DNA of 64,000 nt, taken from contig OX104127.1 of assembly GCA_944470555.2 (NCBI GenBank), forward strand, positions 119,812,741 to 119,876,740, given 5' to 3'. Of this stretch, positions 49,541 through 62,375 are shown one piece after another (position 1 is the stretch's first letter; the number at the start of each line of letters is the position of its first letter). The notes beneath the pieces are model-generated. The model was not told the DNA's origin. It saw only the letters and a list, made by a program, of their open reading frames with translations, and did not search any database. The translations under genes and the position numbers were made by a program. The DNA is from Heterobilharzia americana (taxonomy: Eukaryota; Platyhelminthes; Trematoda; Strigeidida; Schistosomatidae).

Positions 49541-49700
49541 GGAATCCAGGATGCACGTTTTGTCCTATTTGGGACTCGTCAACTGGATATACCTACACCC
49601 CCAGTGAATGATGCCGTTCCCACTAGGACTCGAACTGGGGACCGATGGCTTCAAACGCCAGTGTCATTCTTTAGATGACCGAATCACGTTGGCCAAGCAA
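49541..49700 (-). repeat. Sm-alpha unit, degraded HHR
   Basis: Minus strand: tRNA-like head (GGTTTCGAGT-like B box), HHR with TTGACGA and AAAA replacing CTGACGA and GAAA; stems otherwise preserved. Confidence 0.78.
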
Positions 49701-50235
49701 CAACGTTATAAACATGAATGTTTACGACAAAATGGTTGAATGGACTTTGATTCTTCGTTGTAACAACTTAACTCCTTATATTCATCAGTAATCTCATATG
49801 TTTTACACAACTAATGAAAAATCTGAATTATAAAATACGCTTTTGTGTAGTTAGAATAAACCAGATTATACCTCGATCCTATCGATTTTTCTTATTATAA
49901 ATCAGCTGATAAATAAAAAAATTAAGAAATTTTAGACATTTTGTCATGATATTTATGATGTCAGTTAATGCTTCAAACGTACGAAGTAACCAGTGTGATT
50001 TAAAGTTTAATCTAATGATGAATGATAGACTGGTGAAGAGTTTTCTGTAACCTTATTGATTAGATTTACCAAGGGAAGATAATTTTGTTGATGAATTCCA
50101 AGTATTGGATGATATAAAATCGTTGAGGTAGGCACTAATTGGATCGATGTACAACCTATTTAGTTGATTTTAGACTGGTAGATAGAATCTACAGAATAGT
50201 CTGAGTGAATGGTGTTTCTTAACTAGCCACTTTAT

Positions 50236-50850
50236 TCAGTAGTAGTATTGATTGCGTTGTGTTCTCTGTGCTGAGTTGTTTAATCGTGGAGGTTTCATCA
50301 TCATTCTAAACGACATATTCAGCACTAACTTCAATATGAAGTAAGCTGTTAGTATCTCTCCATGAGTAGTCAGTGATTCAGTAGCTTGCCCTGACCAACT
50401 GGTTTGTGATTGGTTGTTTCCTTTGATTGTTGTATCATTGACTGATAGCATAGATTTTCCTGTCGGTTGTTATCTTACTTGGCCTCTAACCTTTCTGTCG
50501 TTTATCACTTTTCTCATTGATTGATAGACTGGTTCTATTGATTGCTGACTGACTGACCTGAATGTCAAGCTTCTAGGAATTCTCTGATATTCTTTGTGTC
50601 TCCTCTCTCCGTCCAAGATTTCTACATTGTTGAAATTGAATTGATACCCATAGTTGTTATCCACGTGTATTGAAATGAGTGATGAAATGTCGTGACATTT
50701 AGTAGCCAATTAGTGTTCATATAGACGAAGGCGAAGAGGGCAACCACTTTGTCCAATGTAATGTTGACTACAGTTATTGCAGCTGATTTTGTAAATGATA
50801 TTTGGTTTGTCTTCTTTGGTTGTTATGTCCTTTGAACTGCATACTATGGT
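50236..50850 (-). pseudogene. Penelope-like element GIY-YIG endonuclease and 3' tail
   Basis: Minus strand encodes NIIYKISCNNC, SQHYIGQSGCPLRLRLYEH (GIY-YIG core with the following Arg), a stop, then HDISSLISIHVDNNYGYQF, NFNNVEILDGE and RRHKEY. A tail LKLVLNMSFRMMMKPPRL, NNSAQRTQRNQ follows, which is the same tail found at 27.3 and 50.9 kb. This domain would nick DNA for PLE insertion. One in-frame stop after YEH and no RT upstream, so it is a remnant. Confidence 0.8.
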
Positions 50851-52345
50851 TTGAAGGGAGAAGTGCTGACAGCTCACTTTATACTGAAGTTAATGCTGAT
50901 GATGTCATCTAGCAAGGCGATGAAAGCTTCACGATTAAACAACCCAGCTCAGAGAACACAATACAATCAAGACCATCCACCTGAGTTACAAATAATCTCT
51001 ATCATTTCAAGATTAATAAGCTTATTTCATTCACGAGGATGCTTTGTGAATCTTTTTCAAAAATCAATAAATTCAATATTAGTATAAATTAAGGTCATTT
51101 TGTATTTCACCAAAAAACACGGTAAAAACAACTGAAAAGTATGAATTAAAAACTAGGAATAAACAAAGACCGGTAAAATTCGATTAAAGTTTAAGATGGA
51201 GCATTAATTGTTCACATTGAGATTATGACTGAAGTAACTAGAAAATGTGAATCGTAGTAGAATTGAAATTATCAGGAGAAAATCCAAATTATGAGACTAT
51301 ACTTGAACGACCTATTGACTGACCTTGAGATAATAATTATCTAAGGAGTATAATTTAAAGATGCATAAGGTTTAATGAGTAGAAATAAAATTTTATATGA
51401 TTCTTTAACACCTACCTATTCTTGAATCTGTAATATTTTTAAGAAATGTATTTCGTAAGTCAGCGTCACGAAAGGCATTTCCAATAAACTACAGACATTC
51501 ATCAACAACTGTTTACGCTGGCTCGCTACTGAAGATCAGATGGATTGCCAGAAAGAATAAGCAACAAGGAACTCTGGGAACGAACCAACGAAGCAAGAAC
51601 CTATCACGCAACAAATATGCAGAAGGAAGTGGAGATGGATTGGGCATGCACTGAGAAGGCCGACTGGGGACATCACGCGTCAGGCCAGTTGCTCGAGTGG
51701 AATCCCCATGGGAAGCGACGACTTGGACGTTCGAGGTGAGGGTGACATGGAGGAGGTCGTGCGAGGAGGAAATGAGAGGTTGTGGGCTGTCGTGGAACCA
51801 GGTTCAAAAGATCTCAGAGAACAGAGTGTACTGGAGACGTGCTACTGAAGCCCTATGTTCCACTAGGAACCCAAGGGACTAATAATAATAATAATAATAA
51901 TTTCGTAAGTCAAGAAAATCAGAAGTTCATACAGTTATGATTTAGCATAAAGTTGTCCAATCGAAACCTAAGCTACAACCCTCAGTGTAACCACCGAGGT
52001 CATACAGTAGCATTTTCACTGTTTTATGACTTCATTATGAATTATCAAACCATAGAATAGGAATCCTAACTACTTAAATCCAAACCACAGATCCTAACAC
52101 ATAACTTCAGATTTTTTAAGACTAGTTGTTAACCTATGATGAGTTCACTGGGAGTCCTCTCATTTTTTCACATCAATAATTGTAATTCGTAGCAAATTCG
52201 GTCTCATTCAACGCATAATAAGTAAATCAGAAATTTTAAAAGCTTTCTCAAGGAAAAAATTCACAAAGAACTCATTCGCTTCTGATTGGTAGCTTTCAAG
52301 GACGTCACGCTTTTATAATACCATTAGGTTTTCTGTCAAATTGTC
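50851..52345 (+). repeat. PLE tail repeat, arm B of inverted pair, with RTE insertion
   Basis: Begins with GEVLTAHFILKLMLMMSS, placed head-on against the minus PLE at 50236-50850. From about 50880 to 52343 it is the inverse of 26396-27400 apart from the RTE insertion and one copy of its target duplication. Confidence 0.88.
51463..51900 (+). mobile_element. Severely 5'-truncated RTE insertion
   Basis: 438 bases of RTE 3' end (GCGTCACGAAAGGC to the TAA tail), about as similar to the full-length copy's 3' end as any fragment here. Perfect target-site duplication TTTCGTAAGTCA at 51451-51462 and 51901-51912. The empty site is visible in arm A. Confidence 0.95.
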
Positions 52346-53217
52346 TCAAAATCACTAGTATGTTTCGTTAGTTTATGCCACATTCGTGTCAAAGATTCCA
52401 CTTTATAATGTTGATCGGATGATTTCCTATGGAAACCATAATGACACCATAGTTGGATAGTTGAGAAACTACTCAACATGAATCGTGCAGTTTTCAGTAC
52501 AACTTGTGGATATACGATTAAGCGTCTTCTTTATGTTTGTAGGTATAGAAATGTTTTATATCGATCTCTTAGTTTGCATCAGTGAAACAGTCGAAGTAAG
52601 TAAACGATTTATCCTGAAAGATTTACTCAGTTGCTTCTATTCGGGGATTGATTCATTGGTTTTCTATATCTCTACAGTGCTCACCCTTGAACTGTAATCA
52701 TAAGATTTCACCTTCAATAGTCGCTCAGTTCTTCCATAATGGAAAAGACGGTAATATGATAGAAGGTGAATTTGTAACGTCAACAAATACATACAAATCA
52801 CAAAGGTGATATACGTTACAATCGTGTTGGCTATTTCCAGACCTTTCCAAACTTAAATCTTGCTGATTTGTGATCTCTTCAACCAACCTGATACTTATAA
52901 GCTGGTCAGTGTGTTTTTCCACCAAACTTTGAAGCAAAGCGATTAGTTAAGAATGATATCTAGTAACATTTCGCTGGATCATGTCAAATTATTCCTTAAT
53001 ACTATTCTGCTGAATCTGTACTGTAGAGTAGTATAAACTAACTGAATTGTAGTTAGAAATGAGTCAAATGATTTCTTGACACTTTGATAAAGGACATTTC
53101 ACGATGAGCGAATATTACAGGATGGTATCTATAAGTTACAGCTCAAGTATTCCCATATAATATGCATAACTCAAATTATATCAAGTCACTGTGAATCTAT
53201 AAAAAAAAACTTTTTGA
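52346..53217. other. No recognised gene
   Basis: Short open frames on both strands (52485-52697 plus, 52725-52937 minus) lack recognisable domains. Confidence 0.4.
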
Positions 53218-54065
53218 GGTAGTATTCATCACAGACATGGAAAACATTGAAAAAACATGGAATATTGGACAACTATTTCGTCTTAATTCCTGAAACTTCT
53301 CAACAGGGCACAACCACGACTCTACGAAAGATTAAACCGATAACTTTCAGCTATTACAGTAAGGCTGTAACACTAAGCTATGAACTATGGGGTTATTCAA
53401 GTTGAATATGAGAAAAAGAATACTTAGAGATTGCATCGAATGATACCCATACAATATGACGTAATAGAAGAAGTAGGAAAATCTCGACTATTCGTTCCAA
53501 ATCGAATGGCTATATGATGGTATGCTTTCTGGTTCCTGGATGAACCCTGATAACCAGCCCTATACTCAAATGTAACAGCTATCTATCCCTTCTATGTCTT
53601 GAATAGTTCTCTAAATGATATCACTCTTGGATGAATAAAATCTCTACAGATTTTCTTCTCCTGGTAAACAGCCAAATGTCTGTAGCTTTAAATCCAATCC
53701 GTAAAAGTTTCTACTCTTGTTTTTTGACTTGTCAACAGTGAAACAGTTCAGTTAATCACTTCTACGGAACCTGACCAATTACATGCCATTTCACTAACAT
53801 TGACGAAGTCTGTTGTGAGGTCAAAGACTCGGCGATGGCTTTATGAATGGAGATCGCGCACAATATCATGAGCTGGGTGAACCAATGGCTTCAACCAAGT
53901 TGCTCATTGGTAACGTGGTCGATAGGCAGCCTGAATATTCTCTGTTCGATCCCTGTCAGTGTAGAGTCATGGATACGTACTACTGAGGAGTCCCATACTA
54001 AGACTTTTCAATGGTTCTCCAACTGATGCCAATCCATGATGAATACCAACTTGAATCTTAATTAT
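53218..54065. repeat. SINE-2 units, minus then plus, widely spaced
   Basis: Minus unit 53218-53400 with strongly degraded HHR. Plus unit 53810-54065 with B-box-like TGTTCGATCCC and an HHR block deleted after stem II (GGAGTCCCATACTAAGAC then tail). Confidence 0.65.
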
Positions 54066-54082
54066 ACCAAGACAGCTCACCA

Positions 54083-54384
54083 CCTTCGATTATTATTATT
54101 TATTTGTTTTTCCCTTGGGTTCCTATTGAAACATAGGGCTTCAGTAGCACGCCTCCATAGCACTCTGTTCTCTGCAGTCTTTTGAACCTGGCGCCATGAC
54201 TGCCAACAAGCTTTCTTCACACCATCTCCTCCATGTCACCCTTGGATGCCCGACTCGTCATTTCCCCTTTGCATTCCACTCGACGGTCTGACCTGGCCTG
54301 ACGCATGATGTCCCCAATCAGCCTTCTTACTCACTGCCCGATCTATCTCCACTTCCTTCTGCATATTTGTTGGGTGATATGCCA
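54083..54384 (-). mobile_element. RTE 3' fragment, minus
   Basis: Starts with the inverted tail (ATTATTATTATTTATTTG) and CCCTTGGGTTCCTATTGAAACATAGG; about 300 bases of RTE 3' end. Confidence 0.85.
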
Positions 54385-55200
54385 CCACCACCACCTTCTA
54401 TTTAAAGATAACTTCACATGAGGATGTCTCAGTAACCTGAGCTACTAAGACTTAATGAAAGGATTTAATTTTAGTCGTTCCCATTGGTATCTGAGTGAAG
54501 TCTATTGCTGATGAAACTGTCTCAATCACAAAATATTGTATTCTAGTAAAAAAAAACAAGAACTTCACTTGAAGGATATTCCTTCGAATGATTCGCTCCT
54601 GTTAACCATTTCTTTGTTGTTGTTGTCGTTGTCGTCGTGGTCATCATCATCAACTTACAACACCAACTATTTGTACAAACAGTTTGAATATACAGAAGGA
54701 ATTATTGGGAGTGACTTCAAAGGCCACCAACTGAAATAGCCAATCAAACTTCTTTATTTTATAAAATCAGCAGTTCGGCTGGAAATATAGAAACCTAAAT
54801 AGTTATTTGAATCGTTGTTAGAGTGGCCTTTAAAGTAGAACCTCATTGAATTTATGCATTAGTGATGATGTACTTCACAATAGTGATCAGCATTGGAAAG
54901 ATTGTTTCTTATAGCTTATGACTTCAATGTTTCCTTAAACTGTTGTCAGTACCACTTGTTCATAGAGTTGAATTCGTTAAAATTTCTGAAATCTGGCTAG
55001 ATTGCTTACATGAACCGGTATATTTAAATTGAGATGATCAATTTTCAAGTGATTTACAAATCGATCATCTTATTTTCATAAATTAGTGTCCAAGCCATAA
55101 AAAAAATCCAAATCAATAACTTGTACACTTCATAATTTGCATTTGTAAAGTTCATTGTCTAGACATATTACCATTTGGTGTCCAAACTTTTCTGTTTTCA
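54385..55200. other. No recognised gene
   Basis: An old dispersed repeat (GTTAGAGTGGCCTTTAAAGT, 54818) related to 43490. Otherwise featureless. Confidence 0.4.
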
Positions 55201-55202
55201 AA

Positions 55203-55203
<1 letters not shown>

Positions 55204-55264
<61 letters not shown>
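55204..55264. repeat. (ATT)n microsatellite
   Basis: About 20 uninterrupted units. Apparent Leu-rich open frame is an artefact. Confidence 0.97.
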
Positions 55265-55538
55265 GCCTTAGTACACACAGTTGATTTATTCAGCATTGCC
55301 GACATAATTTTCTCCGACATTTTACATACATGCATACACACACACATACATACATACATGTGCCTACATATACTTGCAATGCATACAAACTGTCACGCTG
55401 TGAATTATTCTGCTTCAACTATTCATTATAGAACAAACCAACATAATGACCTTGAAAAATCGTCTTTTCTTTATTTCTCTTTGTAAGATATTTGGATTGC
55501 ACAGGAATGGATAACGGCCGGAATAATGACAATGGTGG

Positions 55539-55540
55539 AC

Positions 55541-55584
<44 letters not shown>

Positions 55585-55585
55585 T
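55539..55585. repeat. (AG)n microsatellite
   Basis: Purine-only tract with one AAAG interruption. Confidence 0.95.
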
Positions 55586-55949
55586 AGCCACGATAAAACG
55601 TGTTCTTCTCCAGATTTTTCTTGTTTATTTCCAGTATTTAGGCAACAACATCAACAAAGAAAGAACTCGTATATATGCATCATTAGTGTCAGTCGGTTAA
55701 CGGAAACTGTTAGATATGGAACGATTGGCAGAACAATATCATGTTTCTATTATTTAGGCTGGTAAGAAAATAGAGGAGATTGATGGTATCACATTGCACA
55801 CCTGTAATGTAATGATCACTACTGTTTTTTAGGGCGTAGATAATAAAAATGAACAAATCTTCATACAATGTCGCCTTGTGTGCAAACGATTCATCATCAA
55901 GGTAGCCAACATAGCTAATTGCTTCCAACTGGCGAAAGTAAACAGTAAT

Positions 55950-56340
55950 TGTATAAGTACTGGGTGATGATTGAAAATGAAATGAAAATTTGGACTGCTG
56001 TGGGATTCGAACCAGTGACCACTAGATTCCTCCCCCCCCCTTCATGCTGTCTACCAACTCACCTACGACTCGTCCGACTGCTGACCAGGTTTTTATTTCA
56101 CTTCAATCACCAAGGTGGGTTTTGCCAAACTACCATGTGAATTCGTGATACGTTATTATCACTTGATCGTATGCACACAGGATGCCCAGTCAGTCAGGCC
56201 AAACCCAACTTGGTGGTTGAAGTGGGAAAAAATCTGGTCAGCAGTCGGACCTCATAGTTCAGTTGGTAGAACACCGGGCCGGTAACCCGGTGGTCGCTGG
56301 TTCAAATTTTCATTTCACCTTCAATCATCACCTAGTATAA
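55950..56340. repeat. Third-family tRNA-derived SINE, head-to-head pair
   Basis: Minus unit 55950-56110 (GGGATTCGAACCAGTGACC) and plus unit 56222-56340 (TAGTTCAGTTGGTAGAACACC, GGTGGTCGCTGGTTCAAAT). Best pair of this family for comparing the two arms. The C-tract at 56033 interrupts the minus unit. Confidence 0.75.
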
Positions 56341-56424
56341 ATACCGGTCTGCCAAACCACGCCTATCTCAGATAGTCAAAATGATAATTGTATAAGTGAT
56401 GTTTTTTTAGATGAATAGGGATTT

Positions 56425-56650
56425 TCAATCTAGAGGTAGTATTTATCATGGACTGACATCAGTTGAGGAACTATTGAAAATCTGGGAGCACTGGACAGAT
56501 TTTTTCTCCTACTATGGGACTCATCAGCAGTACGCTTTGACAACACGGCTGTCCAATGCTCCCATATTTTCAATGGTTGCCCAACTAATGTCAGTCCGTG
56601 GTGGATACCACCTCTACATTAAAATCCCCACTAATCTCAAAATATATTAC
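56425..56650. repeat. SINE-2 foldback pair
   Basis: Minus tail and HHR (56425-56535) against plus 3' part (56540-56650). HHR at 56488-56533 (-) has canonical CTGATGA but stem II end GGAG and a stretched A-run after GAAA. Confidence 0.75.
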
Positions 56651-56689
56651 TGTATAGTGCTCGTTAGTGACATACTTCCAGATGGAGAC

Positions 56690-57000
56690 CATGAAGTTGT
56701 TAAGAGAAGCCGTGACCTGTAGCGTTACCCAGTCGGAAGGGAAGCGAATGGCAGATGAATACCTTGGGTGATAGTCACGCTATATTTTAAACTGAAAAGA
56801 TTCCCAGTGGCTGAATGGTCAACGCATTCGCCGTCCAACCAGTAGGTCTTGAGTTCGATCCCTAAGTGAGCCGGAGGTGCGTACTGCTGAGGAGTCCCAT
56901 ACTAGGACGAAACACATGTCCACTTCTCCCAGAATCTCAATGACTCCCCAACTGGTGTCAGTGCATGATGAATACTACCTCTAAATTGCATAAGTGTCAT
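56690..57000 (+). repeat. SINE-2 unit with HHR, plus
   Basis: Complete unit: head, tRNA-like part (CTGAATGGTCAACGC, GAGTTCGATCCC), HHR 56881-56925 and tail. HHR core CTGAGGA, GTCC/GGAC and GAAA intact; stem I mismatched. 56836 onward is duplicated in inverse at 43741-43892. Confidence 0.85.
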
Positions 57001-58496
57001 TTGAACCCTTAAATCAAATTATACAATAAGTAGAACTGTGATCAATCTTCCAAATAGCCATTTGTCCAATCATATTTTAGCATTGATTTTATCTTGATTT
57101 CAATCATGAGTCATTGCTTGAGTGTTTGCCTGAGTCATGGTTATAAACTAATTATTGCCTATGACATTTACTGTAGTAGCATAAATTATGCATAGAAAAC
57201 CATGTCATAATTGAGAACAACTTTAAAGGCGACCCTAACAAATGTTGTGATAAGCAATTATGCTTCTTTATGTTATGCGAAACTATCTTACCAGATGGAA
57301 TGCCAAAACCTGATTATTTATTCCGGCAGGTGTTACGGTGGCTACTGAAAAACTTTCCACTGACTATATTAAATCATATCACTCCTTTCTGACTTGTGTT
57401 GATTGGTCGACTACATATTTTCAAATTGTATTATGTACTGTTACTGTTATGGTGTTTTCAATCTCCTACTTTGCAAGTGAAGAGTGAGCTGAAGCGAACA
57501 CATGATTGTGGGCTACTAAGCTCCTAACAATGCATCAATCAAATAAGTGTTCGTTGAATGATGAAGTCGAATTGTAGGTCTCCATGTTGGCTGGCTGAAC
57601 TATCCTCACCACCATCACCACCTCAATAAGCAGGCTTCATTTACACCAAAAGCATTGGCTTAAATATGTGCTCCACGTAAAGCAAGTTCGCCTACTTATC
57701 GGAGTGGAGAAAGAAGAAAAGGAGCAGAGACATGAAGTAAGTTGTCGAATGTCTAACGAGGCCTCTGTATTCAAGCTGAGATTTCGTCAGCAGCCAGCCC
57801 GTTCGAAATGATGCAACTCCCCGAATTGAATGAGACTGAATCGGTTGGTTGGTAATGAAATCTCAGCTTCAATACAGAGGGACGTTGTGGGATTTGTCAA
57901 TTTACATCATCTCCCACATAGAAATTATATCTAATTGCCTATTAAATGATGAGTATACTGTACTGCGGTCCACTTCCTCGTGTAGTACTCATGTTCGAGG
58001 TGAGAATAAAGGAAGAGATTACATGTTTCTGACCATATGTATCTTGCCAGCATTGCCAACGTATGCTAGAATTACTGTGTCAACAATGTCTATGTTAGGT
58101 GGAGGGTAGTAGTAGGACAGGAAGGCTGTGGACATCATGTGAACACTCGTTCCACGTGTGGAGTCAACATGTGACTGCACATGCAGTGTTGTTTGTGGTG
58201 TAAAAGGCCTCATGGTGACGAGACCAAGAAGTGACTTCAGTCAATTGAGTCTATGGTTGTTGATTGCAGTCTCATGTGGATAGATATGAGCTGTGTCATT
58301 GGAGTCCTCATGATAATAAGAATCAGGAGATTGTGGGCACTTGGTGATATTGTTGGAAATCAATCACAATAGTGCAAATGTATTGACTCCTTGATATCTT
58401 CGAGAATTTCAACATTTCCAAATATTTATTCTGTCACATACATTTGTCTACTTTAGTGTCAGACTTTCTGTAGTCAGCTGTTCTTCTCTAGCCTGT
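57001..58496. repeat. Inverse copy of 42226-43740
   Basis: Near-identical to its partner, including the hairpin and the 64-codon shared open frame. No recognised protein. Confidence 0.85.
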
Positions 58497-60250
58497 ATTA
58501 TTACTTTATTGTTTGTGCGTTGGGTTGTTAGTGAAGCATAGGGCTTCAATAGCACGTCACCATTTCACTCTGTTCCCTGCACCATAATTTTGTCTCTCCA
58601 GGATGACGAGGTTTAACATTTTGCTTGGGTTGGACAGCTGCATGATTCCGCGCCAGTCCTTGATGTTGCAAAGACTGAGGTCTCCCTTCTTTGGAATTTC
58701 AGTGAGGTAGTCCTTCTTCCAATTGATCACCAGCTACCTTTCCTTCCTTCCTTCCTTCCAAACATTCTGCAATAGTGGTGTGGTGTGGTGTGAGCATGTC
58801 CGCTGCTGATGTCTATGCATCTGTTTCCAGTACTTCTGGTGGAATTCCATCCAGTCCTACTGCTTTCCTGGATGTCAGCGAATTCATGACGTGGCGTTCA
58901 AGACTTCACTTCGGCTTTTGTCGGAGGGCTTGTGTTCACTGGTAATTCTGGGGTTGCCATACGTGTTTCTGGACGCGTTGCAGGTGTTGGTGATAGTGAT
59001 GTTGGTGATGTTGGTGGTGGTCGATTCAAGAGTTTTGTGAACTGGTCAGACCACTCTACTCTTTGTTTCTCCTCTTTGACAACTTCACCTCCTTCACCAT
59101 CTCATTGGTTTCATCTGCATTGATCTCTTCCCTCCCAGATAGTAACCTGGTTATTTGATACAGTGTAGCCAGTTCTCTATCTCTCCTGCCATCAGGCTGT
59201 TCTGCTTCACTTGTCGGTGTGTCGTAGAAGTATGTTTTGTGTATCCACGCACTCTTCTTCAGTTTTCTATCCAGTGTCATTTTTTATACCTTGTACTTAA
59301 TTCCCGTTATCGTTGTTCATTCTTGTGTTGCACTGCACTGCACTGCTTCATCTTCTGCTTCACAATCATCATCACCATTATAATCTTCCTCTCCCTCCTC
59401 TATCAGATTCCATGTTTCCATCGAGATTCATTCCTTTAATTACTTCGTCTACCTTCTCAACGTCGTTATGATTGTCAGGGTTGATATTGATGATGGCCAT
59501 TCAATTTTGGTATTACCAACTGGAGTCTTGTCCATTACTGATTCTAGTTGTCTATCGAATCCCTCCTCCTTCTCTTCATCTGCATTATTTGTAGGTGCGT
59601 AGTGTAGCGTAGTGTAGCATTGTATGATTGTGAATTTCTTTCCTTTTGAGTTGAATGTTGCTGTTATGATGCTGATCGTGGAGGAGGATATTGGTCGTCA
59701 CAGCATGACAGAGACCCTTCGATGCTGTTGGGAGTGAGACATCATGATAGCTTCTCGAAAACTGATTGTGCTGTGCTCGTGGTTGACGTGTGGGTGAGAA
59801 TATCAGAGTAGATTATTGACTGTCGAGTTGACAGTTTGGAGAGTCGACTTCCATTCCATGTACAGATTCATCGCAGATTCCTAGCCTAGCATTTCTATGC
59901 TATATTTTCTCATTTCTTCTGCAATCTATGCAGCCTTTCCAGCCAGCCAACCAACCAGCTTCAAACATCCTGCGGGCATTCCATGGCCCTATGTTTACTT
60001 TTACTTTCATCGATAGGAGAGGAGATATCGGCCAATCGGCTTCCCGAAGGCTTTCACCAACCGGCGTCACCTCATCTCTCCGATTCCAGAGGGTAATAAA
60101 TTTGTTTTTATTTTTAATATTTTCTTTGTGCTTTGAAGTTTGTTTAGCGGTTAGATTGGTTTTGTGGTGTAGTGTCGCTCGCTCCATGCCCAACCATCCC
60201 TCCTTATCTGGGTTTAGAAAAGGCTAGTAATTAGTGAAGTAGTAACCTAG
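58497..60250 (-). mobile_element. RTE copy with internal deletions, minus
   Basis: Inverse partner of 39838-42225, sharing the RT-to-3'-end deletion junction (58565-58605). It additionally lacks the second half of the endonuclease, replaced by about 75 bases of sequence that I cannot align (near 59430-59510). The RTE 5' end lies at 60250. Linker motifs (LYQITRLLSGRE) are readable at 59056-59280. Confidence 0.88.
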
Positions 60251-60960
60251 GCGAGGTATCATGCTTTTATGGGTTATGATAACTTGAGCTGTTGGACTTA
60301 TTTTTGAGGTACTACTTTTATTATTTATCTGACAGATGCCTAAAGTATCAGTTGGTCGCTGGAGGATGACCAATTTTATGTTGTCTAGTCCTCGGTGCTA
60401 AGTGAATCCCACAGATTTCTTCACAATACAACCATCAGGCAAGGAAATTCATGACTACAATCCACTGAGAACGATGTTAGCTGGATAGAGATAGTTGATC
60501 AGAAGTTCTGCTTGACCTATGTTCCGTGCATGTTTGTACTAGTCAGTAAGGAGTATGTGCAACCTCGACGGAACTGATGTCCCATCTGAAACTCGGGTCC
60601 ACGTCATCCATTTCTACAGTCAAAGACGTTACCTCTTAGCTATTTCGGCAGCAACTGATCGATAGAATCCAACGACATAAATTTGGTTGCTCATCCTGTT
60701 ACCAACCCAAAAACCTCAATGATAACGTCTTTGACTGCAGCATCGAGTGACACCGGTTCAACCATCAGGCAGGAAGTTATTCCCGTTGAGTTATGTTGTA
60801 TCATGTTATCCTTGAACAAGACTTTGATGAGGTATAACATTAACTTTCTTCACTGAATTCGCGTTATGGTGGAATTTATGCAGAATTCTAAATATTCTTC
60901 ATTATTTAATGCATTTGAAATCTTACATCAGCCACTTCAGGTTTCGATTTTCAAATTCGT
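60251..60960. repeat. Fourth tRNA-like repeat, head-to-head pair, in unassigned sequence
   Basis: A minus unit (about 60570-60650, GAAACTCGGGTCC and CAGTCAAAGACGTTACC) faces a plus unit (60700-60790, CAATGATAACGTCTTTGACTG and CCGGTTCAACC). Related fragment at 22080. The remainder is unassigned. Confidence 0.5.
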
Positions 60961-60969
60961 TTGGATTTT

Positions 60970-61065
60970 CATTTCTTTCAAGTTGATATTCATTACCGAC
61001 TGGCATCAACTGGAGAAACACTGGAAATCTGGTGGGCATTGGATAGCTGTTTACTCGATAAATCC
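60970..61065 (-). repeat. SINE-2 3' fragment
   Basis: Matches tail and the first half of the HHR block (GGATAGCTGTTT), then breaks off. Confidence 0.6.
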
Positions 61066-61499
61066 CTAAAAAGCCCCATACTGAACTTTGCAATAACCAT
61101 TCACTGTGAAATTGAGACATTTCTGTCTTATGATATGAGTGACTTTTATGCTTATATACATTGTCTTTATTGACGAAGATATTATTTGAGGTAGACAGTG
61201 GATTAAATGAAGATATGGTACGCAGTTAACATGTTCAGCTGCAACTGTTGATTAACTGCAAACACAGAGTATAAGACAAAAGTCTTAGTTGTTAAGGCTG
61301 CAGATTAACTGATATAAGTATAATTAGACTACTACATAGCCAATATTCAGCTACCATTTGTAGCATACGATCCTATTTGCAAAAAGAGATGGAGGAATTC
61401 GGCCTAGTATAAGTACCCAGAAATTACAAGCATCAGTAAACACCAACTGATATCCGTTGCACAAGACATGACCTCAGTGCCTTAGTGGCCTAGGGGGTA

Positions 61500-61640
61500 T
61501 CTCTTTGGTGTTTTTAGCGACTGACATCCATTTGAAATCCTAGTGAGAATAACATCACTCACTGGGATGTAAGTATATCCAGCTGAGAAGTCCTAAATAG
61601 GATGAAATGCACATCCGTTACTAGCCATCAAGTAGAATGT
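61500..61640 (+). repeat. Degraded Sm-alpha unit
   Basis: CATCACTCACTGGGATGTAAG precedes ATCCAGCTGAGAAGTCC TAAATAGGATGAAATGC. The CTGAGAA core change should inactivate the HHR. Confidence 0.75.
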
Positions 61641-62375
61641 GATATACATATATACATAGTCCCAGATACTGCCTATGTGATACTATTAAACAAAATTGTT
61701 TTCACTCTAGACAGTAAATTTATTTAATTATCGATTGATAGGAAAATTAATATCAGATAGTGAATGAACGAATTAAGTGTCAGCAAAATATTAAATTCTG
61801 TTTATATTACGCTTATTTTAGCCACTCATTGTTGGAAGTATCGACCAATAGTTGTAATCAATGACCTTCTGAAAAAAGAATATTGGCATAGCTTACATAA
61901 TGGAAACAAGTGCAATTCAGCTTGTAGTGACACTCTTCTCATCTCTATGTCGTCTACCGTATTCATGGATCCATTTCTTCGCATATATCACTTGCCAGAC
62001 AGATTACTTTTCAAACTGGTTTAAATCTATTGAATAGGGATCTAACCAGCCCCGCATGTGTAGTTCACCAGTACGGTCCCCTTCAAGTGTATTAGCGATG
62101 AACACTTCTCTCGTCCTTTCTCCCCCTGATGGATAAGTTCAGAAAGTTGAAGTGATTACCAAGCTGCATATTCACCACTGATGAACAGCTCATCTTATAA
62201 ACGTACACTGGCAAAAATTTGAAACATTTCACAGACTTAGCACATGTCCTCGGAAGATAGTCAAACATTTTGCACTGACCAAGTGTAAAAGTTGATACAC
62301 ATACCTACTGATTCTATTCTATTCCTTTATAGCCCAAGCAAAAATACATCAGCAGAAAAAGGTTTGGATGATGGG
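61641..62375. other. No recognised gene
   Basis: An 86-codon open frame (61764-62024 plus) has no domain that I recognise. Confidence 0.35.

Noticed and set aside
55175..55486. Leu-rich open frame resembling a signal peptide or membrane segment
   Set aside because: The Leu run is the (ATT)n microsatellite; no conserved sequence follows.
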